Source: Lutibacter oricola
Lineage (GTDB): Bacteria > Bacteroidota > Bacteroidia > Flavobacteriales > Flavobacteriaceae
Length of the DNA stretch: 64,000 bases
Assembly (NCBI RefSeq): GCF_900106565.1
Contig: NZ_FNNJ01000009.1
Span: 62,001 to 126,000, forward strand
Direction of reading: 5' to 3'
Shown: in pieces, positions 24,824 through 34,712 of the stretch
How positions within the stretch are numbered: the stretch's first letter is position 1
Layout of the letters: each line of letters opens with the position of its first letter
Made by a program: the position numbers and the translations under genes
The notes under the pieces: generated by a model
Database searches by the model: none
What the model was told of the DNA's origin: nothing
The model's input: only the letters and a program-made list of their open reading frames with translations

Positions 24824-27412
24824 ATGCATAAACAACCAAAATTAACAAGGTTTAACGAGAACGTATTGTCTAAATATCAAATATACAATAGTATATTTAT
24901 GACTCTTCCGTTCGATACAGTAACCCAAACTGGGGTATTACTACCTCTTTTTCATGATATTTGTAAAAAAGGTTTTTCTGAAAAACAAAACCCTACAGAA
25001 ATTGTAGAATCGTTTTTTAAAACGTATCAAGAAAACCCAAGTGAAGAAGAAAAACTGAATTTATTATTTAAGTTTATTCAATATATAGAGCGTCAAGTTG
25101 TATTATTTGATGCTATTGAAGATGCTGCCTTTCCTATTGTAAACAATATGGATGGTGTTGGTACTTTACGTAATAGTAAAGAAACCGCAGCTTTAGAAAA
25201 CAAAACAGAAGCTTTAAAAAAACATTTAGAAGATTTTAAAGTTCGTGTAGTTTTAACAGCTCACCCAACGCAATTTTACCCTGGAACGGTTTTAGGTATT
25301 ATAAACGATCTTACTGAAGCTATTGAAAATAACGACCTTTTAGTTATTAATCAACTATTAGCTCAACTAGGTAAAACACCATTTTTTAAACACGAAAAAC
25401 CTTCACCTTATGATGAAGCTGTGAATTTAATATGGTATTTAGAAAATGTATTTTACCATTCAATTTCTAAAGTTTACGATTATATACAAAGTAATATTTT
25501 TGATGGTGAAACATTAGCAAACGAAGTTATAAACTTAGGTTTTTGGCCTGGAGGAGATAGAGATGGTAATCCGTTTGTAACTACAGAAATTACATTAAAT
25601 GTTGCTAGAAGGTTAAAACAATCTATTTTAAAAAACTATTATAGAGATATCCGTTTATTAAAAAGACGTTTAACTTTTGATGGTGTAGAACAAACTATTA
25701 CGGAGTTAGAAACTATTTTGTTTGAAAATAGTATTGACCCTGAAAAAAATACGATGATACCTTTAAATGAGTTTAAAGAAAAATTAAACCAAATTAAAGA
25801 AACATTGATTTCTAAACATCAATCTATTTATTTAACAGAAATTAACGACTTTATAAATAAAGTAAGCATTTTTGGTTACCACTTTGCAACTTTAGATATT
25901 AGACAAGATAGTAGAGTGCACCATAGTGTGTTTTCAGAAATTGTAAATGCACTTCAACAAAATGGAAGCAACCTTTTCCCTTCTAATTATTCAGAGCTTT
26001 CTGAAGGTGAACAAATAGACATTCTTTCAAAAGTATCAGACAATGTAGAAGTTTCTATGTTTGAAGATGAAATGGCTGCTAAAACTATTGGTTCTATTTA
26101 TGCTGTTAAAACCATACAAGAAAACAATGGCGAAAAAGGTGCAAACCGTTATATAATTAGTAATAACCAAACGGCTGTAAATGTAATGCAAACATTTGCA
26201 ATGTTTAATTTATGTGGTTTTAACCACAATATTACTGCTGATATTATTCCGTTATTTGAAACTGTAGACGATTTAATTAACGCTGCAGATGTAATGCGTA
26301 AATTATATACAAACCCAGCTTATAAAAAACACTTAACTGCTAGAAATAACAAACAAACTATTATGCTTGGTTTCTCTGATGGAACTAAAGATGGTGGTTA
26401 TTTAATGGCTAACTGGTCTATTTTTAAAGCAAAAGAAAACTTAACCAAAATTTCGAGAGAGTTTGGTATTAAAGTCATTTTCTTTGACGGTCGTGGTGGA
26501 CCTCCGGCTCGTGGTGGTGGAAAAACACATCAATTCTACGCTTCATTAGGCCCAACTATTGAAGACGAAGAAATTCAATTAACAGTACAAGGGCAAACTA
26601 TTAGTTCTAATTTTGGAACTTTAGATGCTTCGCAATACAATATCGAACAGTTATTAAGTTCAGGTATTTCAAACGAATTATTTAGTAATGCCAACAACAT
26701 TATGACCAAAAAGGATTCGGAAATAATGACCGATTTAGCTGAGACAAGTTACCAAGCTTATGTAGATTTTAAAAATCATCCTAAGTTTATGCCTTATTTA
26801 GAGCATATGAGTACGCTTAAATATTATGCTAAAACTAATATTGGAAGTAGGCCTTCTAAACGTTCAAAATCTAGCGAATTAGAATTTTCAGATTTAAGAG
26901 CCATACCTTTTGTAGGTTCTTGGAGTCAATTAAAGCAAAACGTACCTGGTTTTTATGGTGTAGGTACTGCTTTAAAGAAATACGAAGATGCAGGAGAGTT
27001 TGATAAAGTTGTTGCTTTTTATAATGGATCGGACTTTTTTAAAGCCCTTATTGGAAACAGTATGATGGCGCTTTCTAAATCATTTTTTGAATTGACAGAA
27101 TATATGGCGGATGATAAAGAATATGGAGCGTTTTGGAAAATAATTCACCAAGAGTATTTAACTACAAAACGTTTGATTTTAAAACTCTCTGGTTATGATG
27201 TATTAATGCAAAATAACCCAGTTGGAAAAGCTTCAATTGATATTAGAGAGAATATTGTATTACCATTATTAACAATTCAACAGTTTGCATTGCGTAAAAT
27301 TCAAGAGTTACAAAAAAACGGTAATGTAAACCCTGAAGAGTTAAAAGTTTACGAAAAAATGGTAACTAGATCTTTATTTGGTAATATTAACGCTAGTAGA
27401 AATTCAGCATAA
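24824..27412 (+). CDS. ppc: Phosphoenolpyruvate carboxylase
   Basis: An 862-residue PEP carboxylase producing oxaloacetate from PEP and bicarbonate (anaplerosis). The catalytic histidine segment TAHPTQFYPGT is near residue 145, NLGFWPGGDRDGNPFV near 240 and the essential GRGGPPARGGGKTH near 557-570. The length suits the Bacteroidota form. A DinB-family gene follows 6 bp after the stop, so they form a bicistron. Confidence 0.96.
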   Translation: MHKQPKLTRFNENVLSKYQIYNSIFMTLPFDTVTQTGVLLPLFHDICKKGFSEKQNPTEIVESFFKTYQENPSEEEKLNLLFKFIQYIERQVVLFDAIEDAAFPIVNNMDGVGTLRNSKETAALENKTEALKKHLEDFKVRVVLTAHPTQFYPGTVLGIINDLTEAIENNDLLVINQLLAQLGKTPFFKHEKPSPYDEAVNLIWYLENVFYHSISKVYDYIQSNIFDGETLANEVINLGFWPGGDRDGNPFVTTEITLNVARRLKQSILKNYYRDIRLLKRRLTFDGVEQTITELETILFENSIDPEKNTMIPLNEFKEKLNQIKETLISKHQSIYLTEINDFINKVSIFGYHFATLDIRQDSRVHHSVFSEIVNALQQNGSNLFPSNYSELSEGEQIDILSKVSDNVEVSMFEDEMAAKTIGSIYAVKTIQENNGEKGANRYIISNNQTAVNVMQTFAMFNLCGFNHNITADIIPLFETVDDLINAADVMRKLYTNPAYKKHLTARNNKQTIMLGFSDGTKDGGYLMANWSIFKAKENLTKISREFGIKVIFFDGRGGPPARGGGKTHQFYASLGPTIEDEEIQLTVQGQTISSNFGTLDASQYNIEQLLSSGISNELFSNANNIMTKKDSEIMTDLAETSYQAYVDFKNHPKFMPYLEHMSTLKYYAKTNIGSRPSKRSKSSELEFSDLRAIPFVGSWSQLKQNVPGFYGVGTALKKYEDAGEFDKVVAFYNGSDFFKALIGNSMMALSKSFFELTEYMADDKEYGAFWKIIHQEYLTTKRLILKLSGYDVLMQNNPVGKASIDIRENIVLPLLTIQQFALRKIQELQKNGNVNPEELKVYEKMVTRSLFGNINASRNSA

Positions 27413-27418
27413 GAGAAT

Positions 27419-27934
27419 ATGAATTCAGTACATTTAAGCAACAGTGAATACGCTCCTTTTTATAGCGATTATATAAAAGCTTTAGGAGAGGTAGATTTAC
27501 GTAAGGTTTTAAAATCTTCATTAAAAGATTTAAACAAAACCATTAAAAACTTACCTGAAGAAAAGCTTTTATTTAAATATGCTGAAGGAAAATGGACTAT
27601 TAAAGAATTATTACAACATATTATTGACACTGAACGTATTTTAAGCTATAGAGCTTTGCGTTTTTCAAGAAATGACGCTTCTGATTTACCTGGTTTTGAT
27701 GAAAATTGGTACGTAGCAAACTCTAATGGAAACGAACGCTCAATAACCGATTTATTAGATGAGTTTAAGTTTGTTAGAAAATCTACGTTAGCTCTTTTTA
27801 AAAGTTTTACTTCTGAAATGTTTACCAAAACTGGAACTGCAAACGGAAGTGACATGACGGTTAGAGCTTTAGGTTTTATTATTGCCGGGCACCAAACACA
27901 TCATTTAAATATTATTAAAGAACGGTATCTTTAA
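27419..27934 (+). CDS. DinB family protein (putative metal-dependent enzyme)
   Basis: A 171-residue four-helix-bundle protein of the DinB/YfiT type. Candidate metal ligands are the histidine in ELLQHIIDTERIL near residue 66 and the pair in GHQTHHLNIIKERY near the C-terminus. Family members include thiol-dependent S-transferases (bacillithiol-type). The role here is not known. Tightly linked downstream of ppc and ends before a strong terminator. Confidence 0.85.
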   Translation: MNSVHLSNSEYAPFYSDYIKALGEVDLRKVLKSSLKDLNKTIKNLPEEKLLFKYAEGKWTIKELLQHIIDTERILSYRALRFSRNDASDLPGFDENWYVANSNGNERSITDLLDEFKFVRKSTLALFKSFTSEMFTKTGTANGSDMTVRALGFIIAGHQTHHLNIIKERYL

Positions 27935-27959
27935 ATAATTCTAAAAAAGTATATAAAAT

Positions 27960-27999
27960 AAAAAAGGCTCAACTTAAATTTAAGTTGAGCCTTTTTTTT
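27960..27999. terminator. Bidirectional terminator between the DinB and T9SS cargo genes
   Basis: AAAAAGGCTCAACTTAAA paired with TTTAAGTTGAGCCTTTTT, flanked by A-runs on one side and T-runs on the other. It serves both convergent genes. Confidence 0.85.
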
Positions 28000-28026
28000 A
28001 TACAATTATTGAAATGCAAACTTTTA

Positions 28027-28758
28027 TTATTCTTTTATAAATTTTAATGTATTTCCGTTCTCAAGTTTTAAAAAATACATTCCTTTGTTTAAATGCTGAA
28101 TTCCTATTTTTTCTTTACTAGAGATAACGCCATTCTTTAATTCTTCACCTAAAACGCTATAAATAATATATTTTTCATCTTCGATTAACCCAGATATTTG
28201 AATAAAATCTGACGTAGGGTTTGGGAAAACATTTACAGTTTCTTTTAATGAAATATCAAATATTGATAAAGTAGAAGAACTCTTTAAAACTAAATTATCA
28301 AAACCAAATTGATTTTCTGTAGGTGTGGATACTGTAAATGACGTTACGTTGATCCAATTCAAACTTACAGCTGGAGCACACCCATCAACAATAGAAGCAA
28401 TAACTGGCGAATTTTCACCTCCTATTGCAGTAAAAGTATATGTATTACTTTGTCCTCTCCCATTAAAAGCAATAATCGAAGCTATATCAACTGGCTCGCT
28501 AAAACTGAAAGAAACTAACATCGTATCGGTTATCTCCCAAGAAACATTATTAGATGAATTACAATATCCCGATGGTGTATTTATTATTACATCACTTGTT
28601 TCATCATTTGCTCCGTGAAAAGTAACTGTAATTCCATCGATAGTCTCCGTTATAGTACTTCCATTATCGGTCGCTGTTAACCATTCAAAAGTAATTTGAG
28701 CGCTTAGATAGTTTAAATTCAATAAACTAATTATTATTAAAATGTAAAATTGTTTCAT
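28027..28758 (-). CDS. T9SS type A sorting domain-containing secreted protein
   Basis: A 243-residue secreted protein: signal peptide (MKQFYILIIISLLNLNYLSAQ), a beta-rich body of about 140 residues (TFTAIGGENSPVI, FGFDNLVLKSS) that looks like a lectin or jelly-roll type domain, and a C-terminal type A sorting domain. The sorting domain starts near residue 170 with VNVFPNPTSDFIQISGL and includes GVISSKEKIGIQHLNKGMYFLKLENG. It should be exported by the type IX system and released or anchored at the cell surface. The gene begins 3 bp after the 95-residue ORF, so they are coupled. Confidence 0.85.
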   Translation of the reverse strand: MKQFYILIIISLLNLNYLSAQITFEWLTATDNGSTITETIDGITVTFHGANDETSDVIINTPSGYCNSSNNVSWEITDTMLVSFSFSEPVDIASIIAFNGRGQSNTYTFTAIGGENSPVIASIVDGCAPAVSLNWINVTSFTVSTPTENQFGFDNLVLKSSSTLSIFDISLKETVNVFPNPTSDFIQISGLIEDEKYIIYSVLGEELKNGVISSKEKIGIQHLNKGMYFLKLENGNTLKFIKE

Positions 28759-28761
28759 TCG

Positions 28762-29049
28762 TTATATAATTATTTTAAGTTCTTTTTTTACATCTATCAA
28801 TTTATGGATGTCTTTAATCGCTAGCCCCATAGCACTTTCAATAAAATTCTCAAATTTGTCTTTAGTCTTTTTGTAGAGTTTTTTTAGAAACTCCCTACTA
28901 AATGGATTTTTCCCTCCTTTGATTTTCAAGTCGTTAGAACTCTTGATATAATCAATCAAATTTAACTTATTAAACTCTTTTTCGAATTTCTCAAAGAGTT
29001 GATCTTCTTTTAAAATAGCTTCTGTTGCTTTCAACTTCATAGTTTTCAT
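28762..29049 (-). CDS. Small basic helical protein, function unknown
   Basis: A 95-residue protein (start could also be Met4, 29040). No signal peptide. It is rich in Lys, Glu and Leu and predicted helical, with a central IKGGKNPF (Gly45-Gly46) dividing an acidic-amphipathic N-half from a strongly cationic C-half (KKLYKKTKDKF). It sits 3 bp upstream of the T9SS cargo gene. Whether it is a chaperone-like partner, a double-glycine leader peptide or something else is unknown. Confidence 0.6.
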   Translation of the reverse strand: MKTMKLKATEAILKEDQLFEKFEKEFNKLNLIDYIKSSNDLKIKGGKNPFSREFLKKLYKKTKDKFENFIESAMGLAIKDIHKLIDVKKELKIII

Positions 29050-29288
29050 ATTTAATATTTATTGTGTATTGCTTGTGGCTAACTCCTGTTAAGAGTATAA
29101 GTAACGTTCTTTTCAAACCTCAAAATTAAGATGAATTACTCTTCCTTTTTAAAATTGTAAGATTACTTAATAAAACCCTCTATTTTATGTATGAAGTATA
29201 TCTTTTACTAAATAAAGCAAGTATTACATATTGCCAAAATAGCTTAAATAATGATGAAAAAACGGCAAAAAACGCGTGTTAAATAAAC
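29050..29288. other. Intergenic region without recognised features
   Basis: Between the 95-residue protein gene and the sensor kinase gene. It is AT-rich with no convincing ORF, tRNA or clear hairpin. It presumably holds the promoter of the minus-strand 95-residue/T9SS pair, but I see no good TAnnTTTG box. Confidence 0.3.
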
Positions 29289-31403
29289 TTAATTAGGGAT
29301 TACAATTTTAATCTCTGTTCCTGCAGAAATATTTGTATTAAACAAATCTATAATTTCTATTGTAATATTAGTTTTATATAATTGGTTGTAAATTTCAATT
29401 TGTTTTTTATTTAAACCAATACCTTTTCCGCTTTTGTTTGGGTCTTTTTCAGTATTCAACTTAGCTTTTTCAAGTCCAATACCATTGTCTTTTAGTGAAA
29501 TTTGAACAGCGTTGTTAGTGTGCTTAACTTTCAATTCTAACAAGCCTTCATTTTCAATTCCATTAAATGCATGTTTTACAGCATTTTCAGCAAAATTTTG
29601 CACTAATAATCTAGGTATCAAAACTTTTTCTGTATTAACAACCTCTCCAACAACAATTGTAAAACTAAACCTGTTTTTAAACCGCCCTTTCATTAAGGTT
29701 AAATAACTCTCGGTAAAGTTTAATTCTTCTTTTAAACTCCAATTATCTTTATCAGAAAAAAACATTGCCGAACGCATTAAACTAGAAAAATTTGTCATTA
29801 AATCATAAGCTTCAAAACGTTCGCCTTTTAAAACTTTTGCAGAAACAGTGTTTAACGCATTAAATGTAAAATGAGGATCTAATTTAGAATTCACTAATTG
29901 CAATTGCAACGCTGTAATTTCTTTCTGAAGTTTTTCTCTTTTTAATACAATATGTTTTCTAATTTTTTGAGGTAAATAAACAAAACCAACACTTAATAAA
30001 TAAATACCTATAAATAATAAAAATCTATATGGATAATACACAGCCCTGGTTAACCTATATGTATATAAAAAATACCTATCTGTTACTTTCACCAATTGTG
30101 CTTTTTCTGTTTTTTTGGTTTGAGCATAAAAATTCCAGCTTTTTAAGTATAAATTTACATCAAACTCTAATTCCTGATTAAAATTATCTAAATACAAACT
30201 TGCTAAACCCGTTTTATAATTTTCACCTATAAAACCAAATTTGTTATCATCAACATTAAAAGGAATTAAACTAGAATTTGGTAAGCTACTTGTTAAACTA
30301 TTTTGAGAGACAGTCATTTCATCTGGTTTGTATTCAAAATAATTTAAGTTACTATTTACAGAACCTTCTACAACAAAATGGTTTTGTTTATTTTCTGAAA
30401 AAACTAAAATTTTGTTTTTTAGAATTACACCTTTCTTTTTATCTTTTTTTAATACTTCTCCTTTATTATTAATTGAGAAAACATAATTATTATCTTTTTC
30501 TCCTTCTTCATTTACCACATAAAAATGATTTTCATTTTTAAAAACCAATGGTCCGTTTACTCTGGTAGCTGTACCTTTGAAAGAAATTGGTTCAAAAGCA
30601 AATTCTAATTTATCGTTAAATCCAAAAATCCACGAAGAATTATCTTTATATGGATACGGAAAATTAGGAGGACAATTATCTGTAGCTTTTGTTGTACTAA
30701 TTAATAATAATTTGTTGCTCTCGGTTTTAATTGGCACTACAAAATGCTGGCTTCCAGTATTTATAGAGCTTATAAACTCATCATTTTTAAAGTCGTAAGC
30801 CATTATTTTTCTAGGTACTAAAGCAAAGCCTCCATTTAATAAAAAGTACATTTCATTTATACCATCATTATTATAATCGTAATTTACAATGGGTCTTAAC
30901 ACAAAATCTTTTGCACCTTCATCTAAACCAATTTTAGAAACAAACTTTCCATACAACACTACTTTTGAAGTCTTAAAATCTACGGCGTTTAAAAACAATG
31001 AATCTGCCTTTTGTGTAAACACAAATAGCTCTTTAACGCCATCATTATTAACATCGTTAAAAATTGGAATATTTAAATTCTCCTGCTGAGGTAAATTTCC
31101 ATAAAAATTGAATTGTTTTTTTAGTAAACTATTCTTTTCCTGAAAATAGCAACATGCATTTATATTTCTATAGTTTAAAACATCTATTTGATCTTTTACA
31201 CCATCTTTATTAACATCTTCATAAAAAGTAAGTAATTTAGTTTTACCTCTCGCTTCTTTATGCTCTAATGTAAAATTATATTTATTAAATAAATTCGGTA
31301 ATAATGAGCTAATAATAATTGTTGGAATTAATGCCAATAACCAAGGACTTGACAAGGCAATAAATAAATTATTTTTAAGAGTTTCTTTCCAAATCCTATA
31401 CAT
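29289..31403 (-). CDS. LytS-type sensor histidine kinase with large extracytoplasmic domain
   Basis: About 704 residues when started at MYRIWKETLK (31403). This start overlaps the response regulator by only 8 bp; an ATG at 31457 would overlap by 62 bp. A first helix (about residues 13-36) and a second near 460 flank a periplasmic region of about 420 residues. That region carries repeated DxNxDG-type calcium-loop motifs (DVNKDGVKDQ, DVNNDGVKEL, DYNNDGINEM), as in FG-GAP/VCBS beta-propellers. The cytoplasmic part is a His_kinase domain (KLDPHFTFNALN, His511) plus HATPase (SGKGIGLNKK). It pairs with the upstream LytTR regulator. Confidence 0.88.
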   Translation of the reverse strand: MYRIWKETLKNNLFIALSSPWLLALIPTIIISSLLPNLFNKYNFTLEHKEARGKTKLLTFYEDVNKDGVKDQIDVLNYRNINACCYFQEKNSLLKKQFNFYGNLPQQENLNIPIFNDVNNDGVKELFVFTQKADSLFLNAVDFKTSKVVLYGKFVSKIGLDEGAKDFVLRPIVNYDYNNDGINEMYFLLNGGFALVPRKIMAYDFKNDEFISSINTGSQHFVVPIKTESNKLLLISTTKATDNCPPNFPYPYKDNSSWIFGFNDKLEFAFEPISFKGTATRVNGPLVFKNENHFYVVNEEGEKDNNYVFSINNKGEVLKKDKKKGVILKNKILVFSENKQNHFVVEGSVNSNLNYFEYKPDEMTVSQNSLTSSLPNSSLIPFNVDDNKFGFIGENYKTGLASLYLDNFNQELEFDVNLYLKSWNFYAQTKKTEKAQLVKVTDRYFLYTYRLTRAVYYPYRFLLFIGIYLLSVGFVYLPQKIRKHIVLKREKLQKEITALQLQLVNSKLDPHFTFNALNTVSAKVLKGERFEAYDLMTNFSSLMRSAMFFSDKDNWSLKEELNFTESYLTLMKGRFKNRFSFTIVVGEVVNTEKVLIPRLLVQNFAENAVKHAFNGIENEGLLELKVKHTNNAVQISLKDNGIGLEKAKLNTEKDPNKSGKGIGLNKKQIEIYNQLYKTNITIEIIDLFNTNISAGTEIKIVIPN

Positions 31404-32118
31404 TGTTAAATATGGAATTAAATTCTCTTGAAAATGTTGTTGAAACTGATAGTTCAATCTGCTTTTTATTTAATTTAAGTACGCATTTTTTATTCTTTTT
31501 ATGAATTGAAATTATACTGTTTTTATGAACTACAGTAGAACGATTAATTTTAATAAACTCACATTTTGGAAACTTTTCTACTAGAACTCCCATATTAGCG
31601 GAAGCTATTAGTTTAGAACCATTTTTCAAATAAATATATGTATAATTTCCTTCAGCTTCAAAATATGCAACATCATTAGGCTCTACTATTATTGTATTTC
31701 CTTTTGAAGTAATTAATACTTTATTAGGTTTTGTTTTTACATCAATTTCTTCCAAGCTTTTTAGAAGCTTTTTTACTGTAGTTTTTAGTTCTGCCCTACT
31801 TACAGGTTTTAATAAATAGCTAAAAACATTGTGTTTAATTGCTTTAATAGCATAATTATTGTAAGCCGTAACCATAATAATTTTCACATTAGAATTACAT
31901 TCTCTAATTTTCTCCAATAAATCTATACCATTAACCACAGGCATATTAATATCTAAAAAAATTAAATCGACAGTTGTAGTCATTAAAACTGGAAAAATAT
32001 CTAACGGATTCGATATTTTTTTTAGCGTTTTAATTTGGGGGTATTCACTTAAAAGTATTTCTAAAGAATCTAAAGCGTCTTGTTCATCATCAACAAGAAT
32101 AGTATTGATATTGGGCAT
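31396..32118 (-). CDS. LytTR family response regulator
   Basis: About 240 residues from MPNINTILVDDEQ (32118); an upstream ATG at 32148 is less likely. The receiver domain has the acidic pair Asp10/Asp11, phospho-acceptor Asp56 in FLDINMP, and a conserved Lys in LLKPVSR. The C-terminal LytTR DNA-binding domain (about residues 140-240) includes EAEGNYTYIYLKNG and FIKINRSTVVHKNSI. It is the partner of the overlapping kinase gene. LytTR regulators bind paired direct repeats; the target is not visible here. Confidence 0.92.
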   Translation of the reverse strand: MPNINTILVDDEQDALDSLEILLSEYPQIKTLKKISNPLDIFPVLMTTTVDLIFLDINMPVVNGIDLLEKIRECNSNVKIIMVTAYNNYAIKAIKHNVFSYLLKPVSRAELKTTVKKLLKSLEEIDVKTKPNKVLITSKGNTIIVEPNDVAYFEAEGNYTYIYLKNGSKLIASANMGVLVEKFPKCEFIKINRSTVVHKNSIISIHKKNKKCVLKLNKKQIELSVSTTFSREFNSIFNNV

Positions 32119-32321
32119 AAAAACTGGGGGCAATTTTATTACATTCAAAAATACTAAATATTAACCTTTTAAAACAAAAAATACACTTAATTTACGTTTT
32201 TCCACACCTTTAAAACTCAATCGTTTGACTGCGTGATGATTATTAAATTACTTCAATAAAACAAGATAAATTTATAAATACTATATTTGAAGGTAACTAA
32301 ACTAAATCTAATCAAAAAAAC

Positions 32322-34712
32322 ATGCGTGTATTAAAAAAAATAATACTTGCTTTTCTTGCCATTGTGGTTATTATGCTAATTGGTGGGTGGATTTATTATA
32401 CATCTATGCAGCCTAATTATTCTGGTAATATTAAGCTTCATAAACTTCAAAAGGAAACCACTACATATTTTGATGATTATGGCATACCACATATTTATGC
32501 CGAAAACAAACTAGACGCTTATACAATGTTGGGGTATGTACACGCCCAAGACAGGCTTTGGCAAATGGAATTAATGCGAAGAATTGCTCCTGGAAAACTT
32601 TCTGAAATATTTGGTAAAGACATGTTAGAAAACGACAAGTTTTTTACAACTCTTGGTATTGATGAAGTGTCCGAAAAAGCTATAAATAATTTAGATAAAA
32701 ACAGCGAAACTTATAAAATAGCAGAAGCTTATGCAAACGGAGTTAATCAATTTATAGATAATGGCGCTACACCTATAGAATTTACACTTATTGGCATAGA
32801 GAAACAAGCCTATACAATAAAAGACATGTACAACATTTTAGGATATATGTCTTTCAGTTTTGCAATGGCACAAAAAACAGACCCATTATTAAGTAGCATT
32901 AAAGAAAAACTTGGCAACGCTTATTTAAAAGATTTAAATATTGATGTAAATCCAAATACGTTGCTTATAAAAAATTCAAAACAACAAGTTGAAGAGTTTG
33001 AACAACTATCTGCACAAGTAACTAGAATTATAAACAAATCTCCAATACCTGCATTTATTGGCAGTAATAGTTGGGTAGTTTCAGCAAATAAAACAAGTAC
33101 TGGCAATGTTCTTTTTGCTAATGACCCACATATAGGTTTCTCTCAACCAGGTGTTTGGTACGAAGCCCACCTTTCTGCAACAAATTACGAAATGTATGGA
33201 TACCACATTGCTGGTGTACCTTTCCCTTTATTAGGACATAACAGAGAATACGCATATGGTTTAACTATGTTCGAGAATGATGATCTTGATTTTTACAAAG
33301 AAGAAAATCACCCAACAGATTCAACTAAGTATAAAACGGCTAATGGATATAAAAAATATAGCACAATTACAAAAACTATTAAAGTTAAGGATGCAAATGC
33401 TGTAACTTTAACTGTAAAAAACACAAGTCACGGACCTATAATTAATAATTTAATTGAAACTGTAAACCAACAAGAACCAATTTCTATGTTTTGGGTTTAT
33501 ACACATTTTAATTCAAAACTATTAACAGCTTTAAATTACATTTCTGGAGCTAAAAAAATGGCAGATGTTAAAAAAGGAGCTTCTTTAATACATGCTCCAG
33601 GATTAAATATAATGTATGGTGATGCTAAAGGAAATGTTGCTTGGTGGGCTGCCGGCAAATTATACAAACAAAAACCACATGTAAACAGAAAATTTATATT
33701 GAATGGTGTATCTGGAGAAGATGATGTTGTAAAATATTTAAATTTTAGTGAAAACCCAATGGCAGAAAATCCAACATGGAATTATGTATACTCTGCGAAC
33801 AACCAACCAGATAGTATTGCAAACATGTTATACCCTGGATATTACTTACCAGAAGATAGAGCTAAAAGAATTGTTGAACTTATTGAGCAAAAAAACAATT
33901 GGTCTCGAAAAGATTTTTCGACTATGATTAACGATGTTACCTCATCTGTTTCTCCTTCAATAGTAAAAAAAATAGTACTAGCTCTTAAAAATGAACAATT
34001 AAATAATACAGAAAAAGAAGTCTTAGAAATTCTAAAAAAATGGGATGGTTCTAACACAACAGAACAAATTGCACCAACAATCTACCATAAATGGGTCTAT
34101 TTATACTTAAAAAACACCTTTGAAGATGAATTAGGAGAACAACTATTTACACAAATTGTAAATACACATTTATTTAAACGCGTAATTGCAGACCATATTA
34201 ACAAAGAAAACTCCATTTGGTGGGATAATGTTAAAACTTTTGACAAAAAAGAAACAAAAAATAACATTTTAGTAAAGTCATTTAAAGAAAGCGTTGTAGC
34301 TTTGCAAAATCAGTTAGGTAAAACGTTTGAAAACTGGAAATGGGGAAATGTTCATACAGTAGAACATTCACATCCTTTGGGAACCGTAGAAAGCTTAAAA
34401 CCATACTTTAACGTTGGTCCGTTTGCTTCTAAAGGAACTCGAGAAGTTATTAACAATAGAGGTTTCGAATATAATAATAGTGGATTATACACTATTAAAT
34501 CTGGACCATCAACAAGAAGAATCGTAGATTTTTCGGATATTGAAAATAGTATTAGTATATTACCAACTGGACAATCTGGAAATCCTTTCAGTAAACATTA
34601 CAAAGATCAAGCAGAAATGTTTAATAAAGGTGAGTTTAGAAAAATGAGATTAAATAAAAACGAAATTATAAAAGTATCAACCAAGTTAACCGCACTACCT
34701 AAAAATGAATAA
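32322..34712 (+). CDS. Penicillin acylase family protein
   Basis: A 796-residue Ntn-hydrolase precursor that splits amide bonds (beta-lactams, N-acyl homoserine lactones or other acyl amides). It has an N-terminal membrane anchor or uncleaved signal (residues about 6-27), the alpha-chain segment HKLQKETTTYFDDYGIPHIYAE, and the autoprocessing site GSNSWVVSANKT near residue 247, where the serine after Gly becomes the nucleophile. NDPHIGFSQPGVWYEAHL follows, typical of the beta chain. Its last 8 bp overlap the LacI-type gene, so acylase and regulator are coupled. The physiological substrate is unknown. Confidence 0.93.
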   Translation: MRVLKKIILAFLAIVVIMLIGGWIYYTSMQPNYSGNIKLHKLQKETTTYFDDYGIPHIYAENKLDAYTMLGYVHAQDRLWQMELMRRIAPGKLSEIFGKDMLENDKFFTTLGIDEVSEKAINNLDKNSETYKIAEAYANGVNQFIDNGATPIEFTLIGIEKQAYTIKDMYNILGYMSFSFAMAQKTDPLLSSIKEKLGNAYLKDLNIDVNPNTLLIKNSKQQVEEFEQLSAQVTRIINKSPIPAFIGSNSWVVSANKTSTGNVLFANDPHIGFSQPGVWYEAHLSATNYEMYGYHIAGVPFPLLGHNREYAYGLTMFENDDLDFYKEENHPTDSTKYKTANGYKKYSTITKTIKVKDANAVTLTVKNTSHGPIINNLIETVNQQEPISMFWVYTHFNSKLLTALNYISGAKKMADVKKGASLIHAPGLNIMYGDAKGNVAWWAAGKLYKQKPHVNRKFILNGVSGEDDVVKYLNFSENPMAENPTWNYVYSANNQPDSIANMLYPGYYLPEDRAKRIVELIEQKNNWSRKDFSTMINDVTSSVSPSIVKKIVLALKNEQLNNTEKEVLEILKKWDGSNTTEQIAPTIYHKWVYLYLKNTFEDELGEQLFTQIVNTHLFKRVIADHINKENSIWWDNVKTFDKKETKNNILVKSFKESVVALQNQLGKTFENWKWGNVHTVEHSHPLGTVESLKPYFNVGPFASKGTREVINNRGFEYNNSGLYTIKSGPSTRRIVDFSDIENSISILPTGQSGNPFSKHYKDQAEMFNKGEFRKMRLNKNEIIKVSTKLTALPKNE

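Noticed and set aside
28762..29049. Bacteriocin or lanthipeptide precursor reading of the Gly-Gly protein
   Set aside because: The segment before Gly-Gly lacks the usual hydrophobic spacing, and no modification enzyme or C39 transporter is nearby; kept only as a low-ranked possibility.
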